Source of the DNA: JACJWR01 sp964547485 | Lineage (GTDB): Bacteria; Actinomycetota; Actinomycetes; S36-B12; UBA10799 | DNA: 55,669 bases | Reading direction: 5' to 3' | Assembly: GCA_964547485.1 (NCBI GenBank) | Contig: CAZJNU010000009.1 | Location: 1-55,669, forward strand | In this document: piece after piece, positions 7,957 through 16,397 of the stretch | How positions within the stretch are numbered: the stretch's first letter is position 1 | Layout of the letters: every line of letters starts with the position of its first letter | Made by a program: the position numbers and the translations under genes | Notes under the pieces: generated by a model | The model's database searches: none | Seen by the model: the letters and a program-made list of their open reading frames with translations, nothing else | What the model was told of the DNA's origin: nothing

Positions 7957-8985
7957 GTGCGTCTTCACGTCGGAATCCCGCGGCAGCTCGGCAGGATGAC
8001 GCCACACCGCACGGTCGAGCTGAGCCGCACCGCCACGCTGAGCAGCGCCGCGACGCTGCTCGCCGCGGCGCTGCTCACCGGCTGTAGCGGTGTTGGCGCA
8101 GCCCCGGCAGCGCCGCCCGGCTCGCCGACATCGGTGTCCTCGGTATCCGCCACCGACAGCAGCGAGTCACCCACCGCCGAGACCACCCAAACCACCCCGA
8201 CGCGGCCACCCGACCTCGCCCGCGTGGTGACCGCGGCCGGTGTCCGCCAGTATCTGGAGTGCTCCGGTGCGGGCACCCCGACGATTCTGATCGTGCCGGG
8301 CCTGGACAGTTCGATCGACGACTGGCTGCCGGTCCTGCCCGCACTACGCGAGCAGTCGCGCACCTGCGTGTACGACCGGCCCGGAATCGGTGACAGCCCG
8401 GCCCGCGAACGGGGAGGCCGAGTCGATGCCGGTCTACACGCCGAGGAACTCGCCGCGCTGCTGACCGAGGCGGGCGAAGTCGGCCCCTACCTCGTTGTCG
8501 GCCATTCCTACGGCGGACTGGTGGCCCGGGCGTTCATCAACGACCAACCGTCACGGGTGGCCGGCGTCGTGCTCGCCGAGGGCGTCACCCCGTTCGATGA
8601 CACGAACGGCTCCGACTGGCCGGAAGGAGGAACAGTCGTCGACCTGCCGCTGAGTTATCTGGCGACCGGCGACGGCCCCGCCCTCGGCGCAACACCGCTG
8701 GTGGTACTTCGCGCCTCGGATCCTGAGGGTGACCACCTCGGCGGACCACGGTACGGACAGTCCCAGCAGGTCACCGATGCCTGGATCGCCGGCCAGCAGG
8801 CGGCGCTGTCGCTGTCGAGTAACTCGATCGACGTGAGGGCCACGTCGGGTCACGTACTGCAGCAGGACGACCCGGCGGCGGTCATCAAGTCGGTCGCCGT
8901 GGTGCTGGCCGCCGCCCGAGACGGATCCCCACTGAGATGTGCGGGCGATTGGCAGGCGGTAGCTGCCACCTGCACCGACCCCTGA
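7957..8985 (+). CDS. Alpha/beta-hydrolase lipoprotein
   Basis: A 342-residue protein from the GTG at 7957, or 329 from the ATG at 7996. TAGCCT sits 7 nt before the GTG (leaderless pattern), and GGCAGG precedes the ATG. A lipoprotein signal ends in LAAALLTGCSG, so it is probably anchored to the outer face of the membrane. After a Ser/Thr/Pro linker comes an alpha/beta-hydrolase domain: LIVPGLDSSIDDW, YDRPGIGDS, the nucleophile elbow GHSYGGLVAR and a C-terminal catalytic His in TSGHVLQ. The substrate is unknown. Cys pairs near the C-terminus (LRCAGDW, AATCTDP) could form a disulfide outside the cell. Confidence 0.85.
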   Translation: MRLHVGIPRQLGRMTPHRTVELSRTATLSSAATLLAAALLTGCSGVGAAPAAPPGSPTSVSSVSATDSSESPTAETTQTTPTRPPDLARVVTAAGVRQYLECSGAGTPTILIVPGLDSSIDDWLPVLPALREQSRTCVYDRPGIGDSPARERGGRVDAGLHAEELAALLTEAGEVGPYLVVGHSYGGLVARAFINDQPSRVAGVVLAEGVTPFDDTNGSDWPEGGTVVDLPLSYLATGDGPALGATPLVVLRASDPEGDHLGGPRYGQSQQVTDAWIAGQQAALSLSSNSIDVRATSGHVLQQDDPAAVIKSVAVVLAAARDGSPLRCAGDWQAVAATCTDP

Positions 8986-8997
8986 CCTCCCGACACC

Positions 8998-9570
8998 TCA
9001 GCCTGGCGCGGTACTGCCCAACGCCGCGCTGGTGGACGTGGCAGCGTCCGAGGTCGCCTGCAGTGCAGCCTGACCAGCCTTGAGGAGGGCGAGGCCCTGC
9101 TCCACCTGCGACGGGCTGGATTCCAGCACACCGTGACCGGTCGCCTCTGTCCCCTCGCCGGTCTTGCGCAGACCGACCGCCACCCCAGGATTCTGGGCCT
9201 GCCCAGCCAACACGATGAGTTGGTGTCCGATGTCCACCAGCTTGTTTCCGGCAGCCGTCACCCCCTCGGCATCGCCTGAGAGGGCGAGCCCTCCGATGTT
9301 GCCGCCGATCGTGCTCGCCTGCTCACCGAGTCGCCGTGCCTGCGACAGCAACGCCTGGTCACCCGCCGACAGATGGGAGGTGTTCATGGCGCCGATGTCG
9401 GGGCCGGTCGGCAACACTCGGGCCACCCGCCACGCAACCGCCCCCGCCACCACCAACAGCAGGCAGCCGAGCGCCACAATCGCCACCAGCCAACCGCGCC
9501 GCCGATCGCTGGCGGGGACGGTGCTCGGCGGCGTCACCTGCTCAGCCTCGTCAGCGGCGGCAGGCTCCAT
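8998..9570 (-). CDS. Membrane-anchored hypothetical protein
   Basis: A 190-residue protein I do not recognise. It has a charged N-terminus, one membrane helix (about 27-47: LVAIVALGCLLLVVAGAVAW), then an extracytoplasmic Ala/Gly/Leu-rich helical region without Cys, ending in a Thr/Ser/Ala tail. The alternating heptad-like Leu/Ala pattern suggests a helical bundle. The start at 9570 has TACGAT 8 nt upstream (9579-9584 read on the minus strand), consistent with a leaderless message. It converges with the lipoprotein hydrolase, with 12 bp between stops. Confidence 0.7.
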   Translation of the reverse strand: MEPAAADEAEQVTPPSTVPASDRRRGWLVAIVALGCLLLVVAGAVAWRVARVLPTGPDIGAMNTSHLSAGDQALLSQARRLGEQASTIGGNIGGLALSGDAEGVTAAGNKLVDIGHQLIVLAGQAQNPGVAVGLRKTGEGTEATGHGVLESSPSQVEQGLALLKAGQAALQATSDAATSTSAALGSTAPG

Positions 9571-9723
9571 GGCTCACGATCGTAGGGTCGGCGGCGGTCA
9601 GTTGCACGCGGTCGCGCGCAGCTGACCGCCCGGACCCGCCGGTAGCTCTCCTGTATCCAAGTGGAGCCGCCATCCGTCCAACTGGAGCAAGCACGCCGAA
9701 GGACAACGATGGAGGACGGAAAC

Positions 9724-9966
9724 ATGCGCAACGAGGCGAACGCGGATCGAATCGCGCGGGGTGTGGGAGCGGTGATCGCGCTGGTGGTCGCACTGCTGGT
9801 GGGATTCCCGAGTGTGGTGGCCTGGGTGCTGCTCGCGGTGGCGGTGATCCTCGGCGTCACAGCAGCGGTCGGGTTCTGCCCGCTGTACCGGCTGTTCGGA
9901 ATCAGCACCTGCAAGGTGCCCACCAGTACCGCTGCCAGCAAGCAGCGGGTCGGCGCTGGTCGCTGA
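9724..9966 (+). CDS. DUF2892 (YgaP-type) membrane protein
   Basis: An 80-residue protein with two closely spaced membrane helices (VIALVVALLVGFPSVVAW and VLLAVAVILGVTAAV) followed by the hallmark GFCPLYRLFGISTC. This is the DUF2892 domain, found alone or fused to rhodanese domains (YgaP). The two Cys residues are in the positions usual for the family. The ATG at 9724 follows GGAGGA at about 8 nt; an in-frame ATG at 9709 is less well placed. The function is not known. It lies just upstream of the ECF sigma gene, which has its own promoter. Confidence 0.8.
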   Translation: MRNEANADRIARGVGAVIALVVALLVGFPSVVAWVLLAVAVILGVTAAVGFCPLYRLFGISTCKVPTSTAASKQRVGAGR

Positions 9967-10004
9967 CACCGGGCCGCCCGGCGCCACCGATAGACTTGGG
10001 CGCC

Positions 10005-10802
10005 GTGGACCGAGCTGAACTGGCGGAGTTGTTACCGGCCGAGGTCCCCGGCCTGATGAGGTACGCGACCACGCTGGTGCGCGATCCGCATCTGGCTGAG
10101 GATTTGGTCGGCGACACGCTGGTGCGTGCACTGGAGCGGTCAGCCTCATACCGAGGGGATGCCCGACTCGGCACCTGGCTGCATCGGATCCTGCACAACC
10201 TGGCGGTTGATCGGGCGCGTTCCGCCCGCGAGGTGCCCGCCGAGGACATAGCGGTCAGGGTCGAAAACCAGTGGCGAGCCGACGAGTACACGGTCGACCT
10301 CGATGTGGTGGTGGCGCGGGCGGAGACCCGGGAGGAGCTGCGGGATGCCCTGATCCGGTTGCCCTACATCTACCGATCAGCACTGCTGCTGCACGATGCC
10401 GAAGGACTGACGATGCGCGAGGTCGCGGAGATCTCCGAAGTCGCATTACCGGCCGCCAAACAGCGGCTGAGACGGGGACGGATGATGCTGGTATCGGCGT
10501 TGGCCGAAGGCACCGAGCGCCGAGAGTCACTGCGCGGGGTGCCCCTGAGTTGCTGGGCCGCCCGCAGTCGGGTCAGCGACTACATCGACGACGAACTCGA
10601 TTTGAGTGCCCGCCGAGCGGTCGAGGGGCACCTCGCCGCTTGCCTGACCTGCCCCGCCCTCTACCACTCTCTGGTCGCCGCCCGGACCGCGCTGCAGCAG
10701 GGCGGCGGCGGGCCCGCGGAGATCAGACTCGAGCGTGATTCGGACACGGTCATCCCGCCTGCCGTGGCCGCGCGATTGAGGAAGGATCTGCCCAGCATCT
10801 GA
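10005..10802 (+). CDS. ECF sigma factor with C-terminal zinc-finger (anti-sigma-like) domain
   Basis: A 265-residue protein. Sigma region 2 covers about 10-85 (LVRDPHLAEDLVGDTLVRAL, TWLHRILHNLAVDRAR) and region 4 about 115-165 (LPYIYRSALLLHDAEGLTMREVAEI, then AAKQRLRRGRMML, the recognition helix). Unusually, the chain continues into a zf-HC2-like unit: SCWAARSRVSDYIDDELD and then EGHLAACLTC, i.e. His-x3-Cys-x2-Cys with an upstream Cys, as in zinc-binding anti-sigma factors. The sensor may therefore be built in. The GTG start has TAGACT 8 nt upstream (9991-9996), so the transcript is probably leaderless. No separate anti-sigma gene is adjacent. Confidence 0.88.
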   Translation: MDRAELAELLPAEVPGLMRYATTLVRDPHLAEDLVGDTLVRALERSASYRGDARLGTWLHRILHNLAVDRARSAREVPAEDIAVRVENQWRADEYTVDLDVVVARAETREELRDALIRLPYIYRSALLLHDAEGLTMREVAEISEVALPAAKQRLRRGRMMLVSALAEGTERRESLRGVPLSCWAARSRVSDYIDDELDLSARRAVEGHLAACLTCPALYHSLVAARTALQQGGGGPAEIRLERDSDTVIPPAVAARLRKDLPSI

Positions 10803-10812
10803 CCGAAAGTCA

Positions 10813-12192
10813 CTACCCCGCCGCGGGGATGCTCACGGTCACCCGGAGGCCACCAAGTGGCGAACGGGAAGCAACCACCGCTCCACCGTGCCGTTGGACG
10901 ATGGCCAACACGATCGCCAGCCCCAGGCCACTGCCGCCAGCGGTTCGTGCTCGAGCAGCGTCGGCGCGCCAAAACCGCTCGAACATTGCAGTCAACTGCT
11001 CCTCCTCGACGCCTGGGCCGCCGTCGTCCACCGTGAGCACGACCTGTGAATGCTCGGTCGCAACGGTGACCTCGATGCGCGTGCCAGGCGGCGTGTGCGT
11101 GCGGACGTTGGCAAGGAGGTTGTCGAGCAGCTGTCGTAGACTGGTGGCATCGCCCTGCACCACCGCAGGGTCGGCTTCGCGCAATTCGATCGGTCGTGCC
11201 GGGTCCACAGCGGACGCCGCAGCCACCGCATCACTGGCTATCGCGGCTAGGTCGACCCGTTGGGGTGCAACCCCCTGCGGGTCGTCCAACCGCGCGAGCG
11301 CGAGCAGGTCCGCGGCCAGACCGCGCATCCGGCCTGTCTCGCGCACGATGCCCGTCATCGCCCGCTGCAGGTCGTCCGGGCGCTGATTCGCGCCTAGCTC
11401 GAACAACTCCGCATACGCTGACACCGCCGCGATGGGCGTCCGCAGCTCGTGCGAGGCATCCGCCACAAACCGGCGCAGCCCCGCCTCGGCGGCCGTCCGC
11501 TGCGCCATCGCCGCCGACGTCTCGTCGAGCATCGCGTTGATTGCGGTCCCAAGTTCGCCGACCTCTGTGCGTGGCTGCACCACGTCGACCCGAGCGGAAC
11601 TGCCGGCCGGTCCGAGGGCGCGGGTCTGAGCAGTGAGTCGAGTCATCGGCCGGAGCCCTACTCGGACCAACACGAAGCCCAGGACCGAGGCGACCAGCAG
11701 CGCCACCGCGGCCACGGCTACCTCGATCAAGGCAAGCTGCCGCAGGTTGGCCAACTCCGCGTCGATGGGCAGCGCGATGATCAGTTGCTCCCCGGCGCTG
11801 TTGACCGACGCCTTCACCCGGAAGGTCGTCTCGTCTCCAGTAGCCGTCAAGAAGGCAGCCGGCCCATCGGCACTCTCGGACACCCCTGGTGGGCTGATCA
11901 GCACTGGCAGATCGGGCGCGACCTGCTGACCGTCGGTGAGGCGCGCCGAGACGCTCCGGATGACTGCACCGTCCGCCGACCGCAGCTGCACAAAGGGTGT
12001 GACACCCGGCATGGGCGCACGCAGTTCGGCTCCCTCACGCTCCCGCAACGGCAGCGCAACTTCGCGAAGGGACTGATCGACGTCGGCGAACGTGGCGGCT
12101 CGAACAGTCAGGTAGGTGGCGACTCCTGCGATCCCCAGCGTCACCACGATCACCGCGATCGTGGCCAGTTGCAACCGCGTGCTCAGGCGCAT
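10813..12192 (-). CDS. Sensor histidine kinase
   Basis: A 459-residue membrane kinase. Helix 1 spans about 7-30, an extracytoplasmic domain of about 125 residues follows, then helix 2 (about 153-177), HAMP, and the phosphoacceptor box DASHELRTPIAAVSAY (His248). The ATPase domain has an N-box (DNLLANVRTHTP), DDGGPGVEEEQ, FERFWRADAAR and GGSGLGLAIV. All catalytic motifs are intact. Its ATG overlaps the regulator's stop (TGATG), so it is coupled to the upstream regulator. The architecture resembles the PrrB/TcrY-type actinobacterial kinases; the signal is unknown. Confidence 0.92.
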   Translation of the reverse strand: MRLSTRLQLATIAVIVVTLGIAGVATYLTVRAATFADVDQSLREVALPLREREGAELRAPMPGVTPFVQLRSADGAVIRSVSARLTDGQQVAPDLPVLISPPGVSESADGPAAFLTATGDETTFRVKASVNSAGEQLIIALPIDAELANLRQLALIEVAVAAVALLVASVLGFVLVRVGLRPMTRLTAQTRALGPAGSSARVDVVQPRTEVGELGTAINAMLDETSAAMAQRTAAEAGLRRFVADASHELRTPIAAVSAYAELFELGANQRPDDLQRAMTGIVRETGRMRGLAADLLALARLDDPQGVAPQRVDLAAIASDAVAAASAVDPARPIELREADPAVVQGDATSLRQLLDNLLANVRTHTPPGTRIEVTVATEHSQVVLTVDDGGPGVEEEQLTAMFERFWRADAARARTAGGSGLGLAIVLAIVQRHGGAVVASRSPLGGLRVTVSIPAAG

Positions 12193-12881
12193 CAGACGGC
12201 CGGATCCCGCAGGATGTAGCCCACCAGTCGGATGGTGTGGATCAGTGGCGAGCCCTCGGCGTTGAGCTTTCGACGGAGGTAGCCCACGTAGGTCTCGACA
12301 ATGTTCACTGGGCCATCGAAGTCCATCGGCCAGACAGTGGCCAGAATCTGATTCTTGGAGAGGATCCGCCGCTGATTGCGCATGAAATACGTAAGCAGTC
12401 GAAACTCGGTGGCCGTTAGATGCAGCGGGACGCCGGCCCGGCGCACCTCGTGTCGTTCGAGGTCGAGTTCGACATCGGCGAACTGCAACAGACCGGACGT
12501 GCCCGCGGCACCGCGTCGTCGGGCCATCGCCTCCACTCGCGCTATCAACTCAGCAAGAGCGAACGGCTTGATCAGGTAGTCATCGCCGCCGGAGCGCAGC
12601 GCAGTCACCCGATCGCTCACCTCGCCACGTGCACTGAGGAAGAGAATCAATGAATCCACCGATCTCGCCCGCAGTTCCCGGCACACCCTGATGCCATCCA
12701 TGCCCGGCATCATCACGTCGAGCACAATCACATCGGGCAGGGTTTCCGCGACCTTGGCAAGAGCTTCGCTGCCCGACCCTGCCCGCGCAACCTCGAAACC
12801 GGCGTAGCCCAGGGCCGTTGCGACGGCATCCACGAGCGACGGCTCGTCATCGACGACCAGCACTCGGGCGGGGGACTTCAC
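12192..12881 (-). CDS. OmpR-family response regulator
   Basis: A 229-residue regulator. The receiver has LVVDDEP, phosphoacceptor D55 in VIVLDVMMPGMDG, LFLSARG and DYLIKPFALAEL. The winged helix has LTATEFRLLTYFMRNQRRIL and VETYVGYLRRKL. The GTG start at 12881 gives a short leader before RVLVVDDEP. It is co-transcribed with the downstream kinase through a TGATG overlap. An exact 11-bp tandem direct repeat lies 68-89 bp upstream, in the region shared with the divergent lipoprotein esterase gene. Confidence 0.93.
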   Translation of the reverse strand: MKSPARVLVVDDEPSLVDAVATALGYAGFEVARAGSGSEALAKVAETLPDVIVLDVMMPGMDGIRVCRELRARSVDSLILFLSARGEVSDRVTALRSGGDDYLIKPFALAELIARVEAMARRRGAAGTSGLLQFADVELDLERHEVRRAGVPLHLTATEFRLLTYFMRNQRRILSKNQILATVWPMDFDGPVNIVETYVGYLRRKLNAEGSPLIHTIRLVGYILRDPAV

Positions 12882-12948
12882 GCAGGCATCGTGGCACCTT
12901 TCAACGGGCCGGGCAGCACTGGGAGGGCATTCACCACCGGCCTGACTC

Positions 12949-12970
12949 GGGCTCTCAGCGGGCTCTCAGC
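12949..12970. promoter_or_regulatory. Exact 11-bp tandem direct repeat, likely response-regulator site
   Basis: GGGCTCTCAGC is repeated exactly (12949-12959 and 12960-12970), one helical turn apart. It lies between the regulator gene (68 bp from its start) and the divergent esterase gene (79 bp from its start). This is the form expected of an OmpR-family operator; function is inferred. Confidence 0.5.
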
Positions 12971-13049
12971 AGCCCGCCCTAGCGTAGCCGTCAAGCGGCA
13001 CCTGACCCGTTGTCGGTCGTGGCCGGAATCTCAGAGCACGGGAGTTGAC

Positions 13050-14177
13050 GTGGCGTTTCGCCGGCAATCGAGTAGCACCTCCACCCTCACGATGATCGGT
13101 GTGGCGGTGCTACTTGTTGCCTCCGGCTGCGGCTCGGGTGCCACTGGCGAGGCATCCACCTCGACCGGCGGCAGCGCAACGTCCGCAGCCACGGCGGCGA
13201 CTCCCTCAGCGTCGGCAGTGACGCCGGTGCCGATCCCCAGCCCAACCACAAACGTGGCACTCACCCAACCCGTTGGCTGCTCAAACGGCGATGGCCCTGG
13301 TGGCGGGTTTCCGGGCGGCGGATCCGCCCCGGTACCGACCTACGCCAACATCGCGTACGCCACCGTCTCACCCTCAGAAACCCTCGACCTGTTCGTACCT
13401 CCGGGTAAGGGTCCGTTCCCGCTGATCATTCGGATCCACGGCGGAGCGTTCAAGATCGGCGACAAGGCCATGGATGAGGCCGACGCGCAGACCCTCATGG
13501 ACGCCGGATTCGCGCTGGCCAGCATCAACTACCGGCTGTCGTGTGAAGCGCTGTTCCCCGCTGCACCGCAGGACGTGTTTGCCGCCGTGCGGTTCCTCCG
13601 CGCCAACGCTGCGAAGTACAACGTCAACCCCGCCAAATTCGCGACCTGGGGTGAGTCTGCGGGGGCCAACTTAGCGGCCATGGCGGGCGTTGCCGGTGGT
13701 CGACAAAGCTTCCTCGACGACCCGGCGCTTGGCAATCCGGCAGTTTCCAGCGCCGTGCAAGCGGTTGTCGGCTGGTACGGGCCGTACAACTTCCTCACAA
13801 TGGATTCCCAGTTTGCTGCCGCCACCCCTGCCAGCTGTTCCAGTGTCGATCAGCACGACCCGGCGACCTCCCCGGAGTCGGCTTACGTCGGTGCTCCAAT
13901 CCAGGAGGTACCGGAGCTGGCGAATGCCGCCTCACCAGGGTCCAGTTGGCCCTACGTCGTGCCTGGTGTCAGTTACCCACCATTCAGTTTGGCGGCCGGC
14001 ACCGCGGACTGCCTCATCCCCACTGAGCAGTCGGCCAAGTTCCACGCGCTACTCCAAAGCGTGGGTGCCAAGTCGTCGTTCACCCCGCTCGAAGGTGCCA
14101 CTCACGGTGATCAACGCTTCAACCAGGAACTCACCGCGCCCACGCTGGTGTTCCTCAAGTCCGCCCTGGGGGTGTGA
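13050..14177 (+). CDS. Alpha/beta-hydrolase (HSL/BD-FAE type) lipoprotein esterase
   Basis: A 375-residue protein. The GTG at 13050 follows GGGAG by 5 nt; the longer upstream frame lacks a signal sequence. The lipobox is VLLVASGC, followed by a Ser/Thr/Ala/Pro linker. The catalytic domain has the oxyanion motif RIHGGAFKIGD, the nucleophile elbow TWGESAGANLA, an acid in GTADCLIP and the His in GATHGDQRF. This is the hormone-sensitive-lipase/esterase subgroup (HGG plus GESAG) acting on small esters or polysaccharide decorations. It is divergent from the two-component system and shares the repeat-containing intergenic region. Confidence 0.87.
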   Translation: MAFRRQSSSTSTLTMIGVAVLLVASGCGSGATGEASTSTGGSATSAATAATPSASAVTPVPIPSPTTNVALTQPVGCSNGDGPGGGFPGGGSAPVPTYANIAYATVSPSETLDLFVPPGKGPFPLIIRIHGGAFKIGDKAMDEADAQTLMDAGFALASINYRLSCEALFPAAPQDVFAAVRFLRANAAKYNVNPAKFATWGESAGANLAAMAGVAGGRQSFLDDPALGNPAVSSAVQAVVGWYGPYNFLTMDSQFAAATPASCSSVDQHDPATSPESAYVGAPIQEVPELANAASPGSSWPYVVPGVSYPPFSLAAGTADCLIPTEQSAKFHALLQSVGAKSSFTPLEGATHGDQRFNQELTAPTLVFLKSALGV

Positions 14178-14809
14178 CTCGGCAGGTGCCGGAGCCACCG
14201 AACCACGACCGACGCAAGGAATTGGCGGGTTAGTTACGAAACTCCATTTGCGCAGGTCAGGATGGTGCGTGTGGGAGGCACCTCGGATGCTTGCACACGT
14301 TTTCGCGATTTCTTGCACACTTTATAAGTGGCCCTCGCGATGACTACGGACTGGAGCTTCGAATTCGACTGACAGCGGCATCCTGCGGAGGTGCGAGGTG
14401 CGCCCGCAGATGGAATCGCGACCTGAACGAGTGGACGCCACTCGGGTGCGGATTTGGCTGCTGTCGCGGACAACTGGCCTCTCGAAGGCTGCAAGATATG
14501 CCTCACTGCGGCCCGGTCAGCGGTATCGAGTAGTTCACAAGCGGAAGGCGCAGCTCTCTGTGCACCGCGCTGTCGCCGGGTTGGTCGAGGGCCGAGCCGG
14601 TGTGAGAGGTGCCGCAGACGGAGATGACGAGGTCAGTGACGATGTCTTTGACCCCAACGGGGGTGTCGATGGGTTTGTACTTTTGGGCGATATGGGTCAG
14701 CGCCCCGAGGTTGGGGCCGTGGAGATGGAGCGGGCGTTGGAAGCCCGACATCAGCGGCCGGTGGCGGCCGATGCCGTCGGCGTTCTCCGATGATTCCCCG
14801 CATGGGTGG
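14178..14809. other. Left end of the arsenic island; no firm gene
   Basis: These 630 bases hold the left 17-bp inverted repeat, then TTGCACAC twice 22 bp apart (about 14291 and 14313), and no gene I can support. A minus-strand open frame (about 14503-14800, containing PLHLHGPNLGALTH and ALDQPGDSAVH) has some protein-like character, but it lacks a good start and I do not recognise it. It may be a decayed gene. Confidence 0.4.
14229..14245 (+). repeat. Left inverted repeat of the island
   Basis: GTTAGTTACGAAACTCC, the exact reverse complement of 22555-22571. It marks the left boundary of an 8.3-kb segment. The bases outside the two repeats do not form an evident target duplication. Confidence 0.8.
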
Positions 14810-15175
14810 TCACGTGTCCACGTGCAGGGCTCGCGCGATCGCCTGGATCGCCTCGGGCACCACCCGGTAGAAGACGCTCATGCCGCGTCGTTCCTTTGTG
14901 AGGATGCCGGCCGTTTCGAGCTTCTTCAGGTGGTGGCTCACGGTCGGCTCGGACAGTGCGACGACCGGGGCGAGGTTGCACGTGCAGGCTTCCAAGTCGG
15001 GCTGATCGAGCAGGTGGCCGAGCAATTGGAGGCGGACCGGGTCGGCGAGAGCCTTCAGGCGCAAAGCTAAGGCGACGGCCTCCTCCGGTGCCATCGAGTT
15101 GGTGTTTCCCAACGGAATGACAGCCAGGGGGGACGAGTCGGTCAGGGCTGGAAGGGTCTTGGGCATGCCACCCAT
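14810..15175 (-). CDS. arsR: ArsR-family metalloregulator
   Basis: A 121-residue winged-helix repressor. The core is ALADPVRLQLLGHLLD, then the metal-site segment EACTCNLAPVV (CxC in the position of the ELCVCDL motif of ArsR), the recognition helix LSEPTVSHHLKKLETAGIL, and the wing RRGMSVFYRV. Loss of DNA binding on As(III)/Sb(III) coordination is the family mechanism. The ATG at 15175 follows AAGAAGGT. It is divergent from the permease gene; two perfect palindromes lie in the spacer (15188-15201, 15222-15237), one directly in its own leader, consistent with autorepression and control of the permease operon. Confidence 0.9.
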   Translation of the reverse strand: MGGMPKTLPALTDSSPLAVIPLGNTNSMAPEEAVALALRLKALADPVRLQLLGHLLDQPDLEACTCNLAPVVALSEPTVSHHLKKLETAGILTKERRGMSVFYRVVPEAIQAIARALHVDT

Positions 15176-15187
15176 GGTCGCACCTTC

Positions 15188-15201
15188 TTGACAGATGTCA
15201 A
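15188..15201. promoter_or_regulatory. Palindrome TTGACA-GA-TGTCAA (candidate ArsR operator 1)
   Basis: Perfect 6-2-6 inverted repeat 12 bp upstream of the arsR start. Position and symmetry fit an ArsR-family operator. Confidence 0.5.
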
Positions 15202-15221
15202 AGGGGTCAGCACAATAGTTC

Positions 15222-15237
15222 TTAGACACACGTCTAA
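15222..15237. promoter_or_regulatory. Palindrome TTAGAC-ACAC-GTCTAA (candidate ArsR operator 2)
   Basis: Perfect 6-4-6 inverted repeat in the same divergent spacer, on the side nearer the permease gene. It differs in sequence from the first palindrome, so it may be a second operator or a promoter-overlapping site. Confidence 0.45.
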
Positions 15238-15317
15238 CTAACGACCACTGTGGGGTGCACGATGACCGAGGGCGGCACACCAGTGCGAACCCCTCCATCG
15301 ACGGGGGTGCTGAGCCC

Positions 15318-16370
15318 GTGTCCCTCGTAATCGACCACGTCCCGACCACCCGCCGGGGCCAGGTTCTGACACTTGTGGGCGCCGCCTTCGGGTGGGTAGC
15401 CCTCTACGTTCTGAACGAGCATCTGTGGGATTGGGTTCTGTACGGTGCGTTCGGGCTGGATCCTGCAGACCGCATCACCGAGACGATCCACTTCTTCCTG
15501 TATGACACCGCAAAGATCACCCTGCTACTCGTAGGCATCATCTTCATCGTCACCGTCCTGCGGTCCTACATGAGTGTCGAGCGCACCCGAGCGCTCCTCG
15601 GCGGCAAACGTGAAGGCCTCGGCAACGTGATGGCCGCAGGCCTCGGCGTCATCACCCCGTTCTGCTCCTGCAGCGCCGTCCCCGCATTCATCGGGTTCGT
15701 GGCCGCCGGGGTTCCCCTCGGTGTCACGATGAGCTTCCTGATCGCCAGCCCACTGGTGAATGAGATCGCCATCGGGATGCTGCTGAGTTTGTTCGGCTGG
15801 CAGGTCACCGCCATCTACATCGCTGCCGGGCTCACGATCGCCATCGTGGCAGGCTGGATACTCGGCCGGCTCGGCGCTGAGCGGTGGGTTGAGCCTTTCG
15901 TGTTCGAGACCACGCTCGGCGGTCAGGCCATCGACCCAGCCGCCGGGCTGCACATGGACCAACGCATCCAGATGGGCGTGGAAGAGGTTGGCACCATCCT
16001 GCGCAAGATCTGGCCGTATCTTCTGGTGGGTATCGGCCTGGGGGCCGTTATCCATGGGTGGGTGCCCACCGACTTCTTCACCACCTACGCCGGACCGGGC
16101 AACAACCTGGGGGTGCTAATAGCGGTCGGGATCGGCATCCCGCTGTATTCCAACGCCGCCGGCATCATGCCGATGGTGCAGGCCCTCTACGAGAAGGGGC
16201 TGCCCATGGGCACCCTGCTCGCATTCATGATGGCCGTCGTCGCACTGTCGCTGCCGGAGATGATCCTGCTGCGCCGTGTTCTCAAGCCTCAACTTCTGGC
16301 ACTGTTCATCGCCGTGGTCGGCCTCGGCATCATCGCCGTGGGCTACCTGTTCAACTTTCTGCTCGCCTAA
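15318..16370 (+). CDS. arsP: ArsP-type permease (PF03773 family)
   Basis: A 350-residue, roughly eight-helix membrane protein (371 if the GTG at 15255 is used; neither start has a strong ribosome site). The family hallmark is GLGVITPFCSCSAVPAFIGF followed by FLIASPLVNEIA. In the second half, GPGNNLGVLIA and PLYSNAAGIMPM repeat the pattern. Members include ArsP, an efflux permease for trivalent organoarsenicals; the Cys pair in FCSCS is the likely metalloid-binding feature. It is followed after 27 bp by a small thioredoxin-like protein, a frequent partner of this family. The ArsR gene is divergent. Confidence 0.87.
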   Translation: MSLVIDHVPTTRRGQVLTLVGAAFGWVALYVLNEHLWDWVLYGAFGLDPADRITETIHFFLYDTAKITLLLVGIIFIVTVLRSYMSVERTRALLGGKREGLGNVMAAGLGVITPFCSCSAVPAFIGFVAAGVPLGVTMSFLIASPLVNEIAIGMLLSLFGWQVTAIYIAAGLTIAIVAGWILGRLGAERWVEPFVFETTLGGQAIDPAAGLHMDQRIQMGVEEVGTILRKIWPYLLVGIGLGAVIHGWVPTDFFTTYAGPGNNLGVLIAVGIGIPLYSNAAGIMPMVQALYEKGLPMGTLLAFMMAVVALSLPEMILLRRVLKPQLLALFIAVVGLGIIAVGYLFNFLLA

Positions 16371-16397
16371 CCCAGACACCGACAAAAGGAGAATGTC

